DNA from: Hydractinia symbiolongicarpus
Lineage: Eukaryota; Cnidaria; Hydrozoa; Anthoathecata; Hydractiniidae
Length of the DNA: 64,000 nucleotides
Direction: 5' to 3'
Assembly: GCF_029227915.1 (NCBI RefSeq)
Contig: NC_079879.1
Span: 29,270,501-29,334,500, forward strand
The translations under genes were made by a program, and so were the position numbers. Of this stretch, positions 60,415 to 64,000 are shown piece by piece. Positions within the stretch are counted from its first letter, which is position 1; the number at the start of each line of letters is the position of its first letter. Under the pieces are notes generated by a model that was not told where the DNA came from, ran no database searches, and saw only the letters and a program-made list of their open reading frames with translations.

Positions 60415-63400
60415 TATTCAGCGTCTCATCAAAAATGAAAACATATCTGAAAACTACAAGTCTCATGCGTTTTAGTGGTGAAAAAATAATTTAAAAATTC
60501 GTTCGGGAAATAAGTTTACTCACTGGGTACTTTCCTTGTATACTTTTGACTATACGGGCCGAGTCCGTGATTTACGGGAAATCGCAGGTTTTCGTTTGCC
60601 GGCGATTAAACTTTTTATATTCAGCGTCTCATCAAAAATGAAAACATTTTTGAAAACTACAAGTCTCATGCGTTTTAGTGGTGAAAAAATAATTTAAAAA
60701 ATCGTTCGGGAAATGAGTTTACACCCTGGGTACTTTCTTTGTATACTTTTGACTATGCGGGCCGAGTCCGGGATTTACGGGAAATCGCAGGTTTTCGTTT
60801 GCCGGCGATTAAACTTCTTTTATTCAGCGTCTCATCAAAAATGAAAACATTTTTAAAAACTACAAGTCTCATGCGTTTTAGTGGTGAAAAAATAATTTAA
60901 AAAATCGTTCGGGAAATGAGTTTACTCACTGGGTGCTTTCCTTGTATACTTTTGACTATACGGGCCGAGTCCGGGATTTACGGGAAATCGCGGGTTTTCG
61001 CTTGCCGGTGATTAAACATCTTTTATTCAGCGTCTCATCAAAAATGAAAACATTTTTAAAAACTACAAGTCCCATGGGCTTTAGTGGTGAAATAATAATT
61101 TAAAAAATCGTTTGGAAAATGAGTTTACTCCCTGGGTACTTTCTTTGTATACTTTTGACTATACGGGCCGAGTCCAGGATTTACGGGAAATCGCAGGTTT
61201 TTGTTTGCCGGCGATTAAACTTCTTTTATTCAGCGTCTCATCAAAAATGAAAACATTTTTGAAAACTACAAGTCTCATGCGTTTTAGTGGTGAAAAAATA
61301 ATTTAAAAAATCGTTCGGGAAATGAGTTTACTCACTGGGTACTTTCCTTGTATACTTTTGACTATACGGGCCGAGTCCGGGATTTACGGGAAATCGCGGG
61401 TTTTCGCTTGCCGGCGATTAAACATCTTTTATTCAGCGTCTCATCAAAAATAAAAACATTTTTAAAAACTACAAGTCCCATGGGCTTTAGTGGTGAAATA
61501 AAAATTTAAAAAATCGTTTGGGAAATGAGTTTACTCCCTGGGTACTTTCTTTGTATACTTTTGACTATACGGGCCAAGCCGGGATTTACGGGAAATCGCG
61601 CGTTTTCGTTTGCCGGCAATTAAACTTCTTTTATTCAGCGTCTCATCAAAAATGAAAACATTTTTAAAAACTACAAGTCTTATGCGTTTTAGTGGTGAAA
61701 AAATAATTTAAAAAATCGTTCTGGAAATGAGTTTACTCCCTGGGTACTTTCTTTGTATACATTCGACTATACGGGCCAAGCCCGGGATTTACGGGAAATC
61801 GCGGGTTTTCGTTTGCCGGCGATTAAACCTCTTTCATTAAGCGTCTCATCAAAAATGAAAACATTTTTGAAAACTACAAGTCTCATGGGCTTTAGTGGTG
61901 AAATAATAATTTAAAAAATCATTTGGGAAATGAGTTTACTCCCTGGGTACTTTCTTTGTATACTTTTGACTATACGGGCCGAGTCCGGGATTTACGGGAA
62001 ATCGCAGGTTTTCATTTGCCGGCGATTAAACTTCTTTTATTCAGCGTCTCATCAAAAATGAAAACATATCTGAAAACTACAAGTCTCATGCGTTTTAGTG
62101 GTGAAAAAATAATTTAAAAAATCGTTCGGGAAATGAGTTTACACCATGGGTATTTTCTTTGTATACATTCGACTATACGGGCCAAGCCCGGGATTTACGG
62201 GAAATCGCGGGTTTTAGTTTGCCGGCTATTAAACCTCTTTCATTAAGCGTCTTATCAAAAATCAAAACATTTTTGAAAACTACAAGTCTCATGCGTTTTA
62301 GTGGTGAAAAAAAAATTTAAAAAATCGTTCGGGAAATGAGTTTACTCCCTGGGTACTTTCTTTGTATACTTTTGACTATACGGGCCGAGTCCGGAATTTA
62401 CGGAAAATCGCAGGTTTTCGTTTGCCGGCGATTAAACTTCTTTTATTCAGCGTCTCATTAGAAATGAAAACATTTTTGAAAACTACAAGTCTCATGCGTT
62501 TTAGTGGTGAAAAAATAATTTAAAAATTCGTTCGGGAAATGAGTTTACTCACTGGGTACTTTCCTTGTATACTTTTGACTATACGGGCCGAGTCCGGGCT
62601 TTACGGGAAATCGCTGGTTTTCGTTTGCCGGCGATTAAAGTTCTTTTATTCAGCGTCTCATCAAAAATGAAAACATTTTTGAAAACTACAAGTCTCATGG
62701 GTTTTAGTGGTGAAAAAATAATTTAAAAAATCGTTGGGGAAATAAGTTTACTCACTGGGTACTTTCCTTGTATACTTTTGACTATACGGGCCGAGTCCGG
62801 GATTTACGGGAAATCGCAGGTTTTCGTTTGCCGGCGATTAAACTTCTTATATTCAGCGTCTCATCAAAAATGAAAACATATCTGAAAACTACAAGTCTCA
62901 TGCATTTTAGTGGTGAAAAAATAATTTAAAAATTCGTTCGGGAAATGAGTTTACTCACTGGGTACTTTCCTTGTATACTTTTAACTATACGGGCCGAGTC
63001 CAGAATTTACGGAAAATCGCGGGTTTTCGTTTGCCGGCGATTAAACTTCTTTTATTCAGCGTCTCATCAAAAATGAAAACATTTTTAAAAACTACAAGTC
63101 TCATGCGTTTTAGTGGTGAAAAAATAATTTAAAAAATCGTTCGGGAAATGAGTTTACACCCTGGGTACTTTCTTTGTATACTTTTGACTATAAGGGGCGA
63201 GTCCGGGATTTACGGGAAATCACAGGTTTTCGTTTGCCGGCGATTAAACTTCTTATATTCAGCGTCTCATCAAAAATGAAAACATATCTGAAAACTACAA
63301 GTCTCATGCGTTTTAGTGGTGAAAAAATAATTTAAAAATTCGTTCGGGAAATAAGTTTACTCACTGGGTACTTTCCTTGTATACTTTTGACTATACGGGC

Positions 63401-64000
63401 CGAGTCCGGGATTTACGGGAAATCGCAGGTTTTCGTTTGCCGGCGATTAAACTTCTTATATTCAGCGTCTCATCAAAAATGAAAACATTTTTGAAAACTA
63501 CAAGTCTCATGCGTTTTAGTGGTGAAAAAATAATTTAAAAAATCGTTCGGGAAATGAGTTTACACCCTGGGTACTTTCTTTGTATACTTTTGACTATGCG
63601 GGCCGAGTCCGGGATTTACGGGAAATCGCAGGTTTTCGTTTGCCGGCGATTAAACTTCTTTTATTCAGCGTCTCATCAAAAATGAAAACATTTTTAAAAA
63701 CTACAAGTCTCATGCGTTTTAGTGGTGAAAAAATAATTTAAAAAATCGTTCGGGAAATGAGTTTACTCACTGGGTACTTTCCTTGTATACTTTTGACTAT
63801 ACGGGCCGAGTCCGGCATTTACGGGAAATCGCGGGTTTTTGCTTGCCGGTGATTAAACATCTTTTATTCAGCGTCTCATCAAAAATGAAAACATTTTTAA
63901 AAACTACAAGTCCCATGGGCTTTAGTGGTGAAATAATAATTTAAAAAATCGTTTGGAAAATGAGTTTACTCCCTGGGTACTTTCTTTGTATACTTTTGAC
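60415..64000 (+). repeat. 14-mer higher-order repeat, 2841-bp offset, running off the window
   Basis: About 60415-61159 matches 63256-64000 at an offset of 2841 bp (14 x 203 - 1). Markers are CATATCTGAAAAC (near 60441 and 63282), GGGAAATAAGTTTACTCAC (60505 and 63346), GACTATGCGGG, CTTGCCGGTGATTAAAC (61001 and 63842) and AAGTCCCATGGGC. The intervening part, 61160-63255, has monomers of both families with private variants such as TTATATTCAGCG (62846 and 63253), GAAATAAAAATTTAAA near 61493 and CTATAAGGGGCG near 63188. The second copy is cut by the window end. Confidence 0.82.

Larger units (their letters stand above)
1..64000 (+). repeat. Tandem satellite array, ~203-bp monomer
   Basis: A monomer of about 203 bp repeats head to tail, in one orientation, through the entire window; both window edges fall inside monomers, so the array continues on each side. 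Taking AAAAATCGTTCGGG as monomer start, the order is: GAGTTTACTCCCTGGG, the GTATAC dyad, GGGCCGAGTCCGGG, ATTTACGGGAAATCGCAGG, TTTTCGTTTGCCGGCG, an AT-rich centre with CATCAAAAATGAAAAC, then AAGTCTCATGCG, TTTTAGTGGTGAAAA and an A/T tail. My hand-built consensus is 203 bp, 37% GC, with 12 CpG. Most monomers differ at a few positions only. Lengths of 201, 202, 185, 156, 129 and 84 bp occur locally. Apart from two SINE copies nothing interrupts the array. It is probably pericentromeric, centromeric or another heterochromatic satellite; I do not recognise it as a named family. Confidence 0.97.

Noticed and set aside
1-64000. CRISPR array or other prokaryotic repeat system
   Set aside because: The repeat unit is about 203 bp with no unique spacers and no cas genes, and it hosts a SINE, so the source is a eukaryotic satellite.
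1-64000. CENP-B box in the monomer
   Set aside because: The nearest match is TTCGGGAAATGAG, which fits the TTCG and central A of the core motif but lacks the CGGG half. No full match was seen on either strand of the consensus.
1-64000. 5S rDNA or histone-type tandem gene array
   Set aside because: The monomer contains no 5S internal control region, no rRNA-like segment and no histone-like coding sequence.

Overview
The whole window is one tandem satellite DNA array from a eukaryotic genome. A monomer of about 203 bp is repeated head to tail in a single orientation from the first base to the last, about 310 copies in all. I find no convincing protein-coding gene, rRNA, functional tRNA, CRISPR array, integrase or replication gene. 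The consensus I assembled by eye has 35 C and 41 G in 203 bp (37% GC) and 12 CpG, about 1.7 times expectation, so CpG is not depleted. Short open frames recur on both strands of almost every monomer, but they are copies of one repeat and do not look like genes.

The only non-satellite DNA is a tRNA-derived SINE of about 320 bp at 23401-23721, repeated at 25145-25465. It lies on the minus strand, has A-box and B-box pol III promoter motifs, and ends in a (TAA)n tail. The two copies are 1744 bp apart with the same flanks, so one insertion was later copied as part of a larger satellite unit. A tRNA-headed SINE with a (TAA)n tail points to an animal. The body resembles SINEs I associate with marine invertebrates such as cnidarians, but that is recollection, not a search result.

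Above the monomer level the array is a patchwork of higher-order repeats (HORs), found by matching rare variants at fixed offsets. Left part (1-17 kb): 6-mer, 9-mer and 10-mer units (1218, 1827, 2030 bp), then a 21-mer block of 4262 bp duplicated in tandem (8190-16734). Centre (18-35 kb): an 8-mer pair (1624 bp), the SINE-bearing pair (1744 bp), a dimer array (406 bp, 25.7-27.8 kb), a 1505-bp pair with an 84-bp truncated monomer, and an 811-bp tetramer. Right part (36-64 kb): more mosaic, with 2562, 1587, 4149, 4368, 562, 1385, 388, 2639, 1015 and 2841 bp offsets, several marked by truncated monomers that act as barcodes. The layout fits repeated unequal exchange and segmental amplification, as in centromeric or other heterochromatic satellites, though the sequence does not prove the chromosomal location.

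Monomers fall into at least two families. One has TATACTTTTGA, CCGAGTCCGGG and a CTTCTTTTATTCAGCG segment. The other has TATACATTCGA, CCAAGCCCGGG and a CCACTTTCATTAAGCG segment. They are interleaved in the HORs. Nearly all monomers carry a short dyad around GTATAC and an internal GTCTCAT direct repeat 37 bp apart, which appears to have served as a recombination site at least once.
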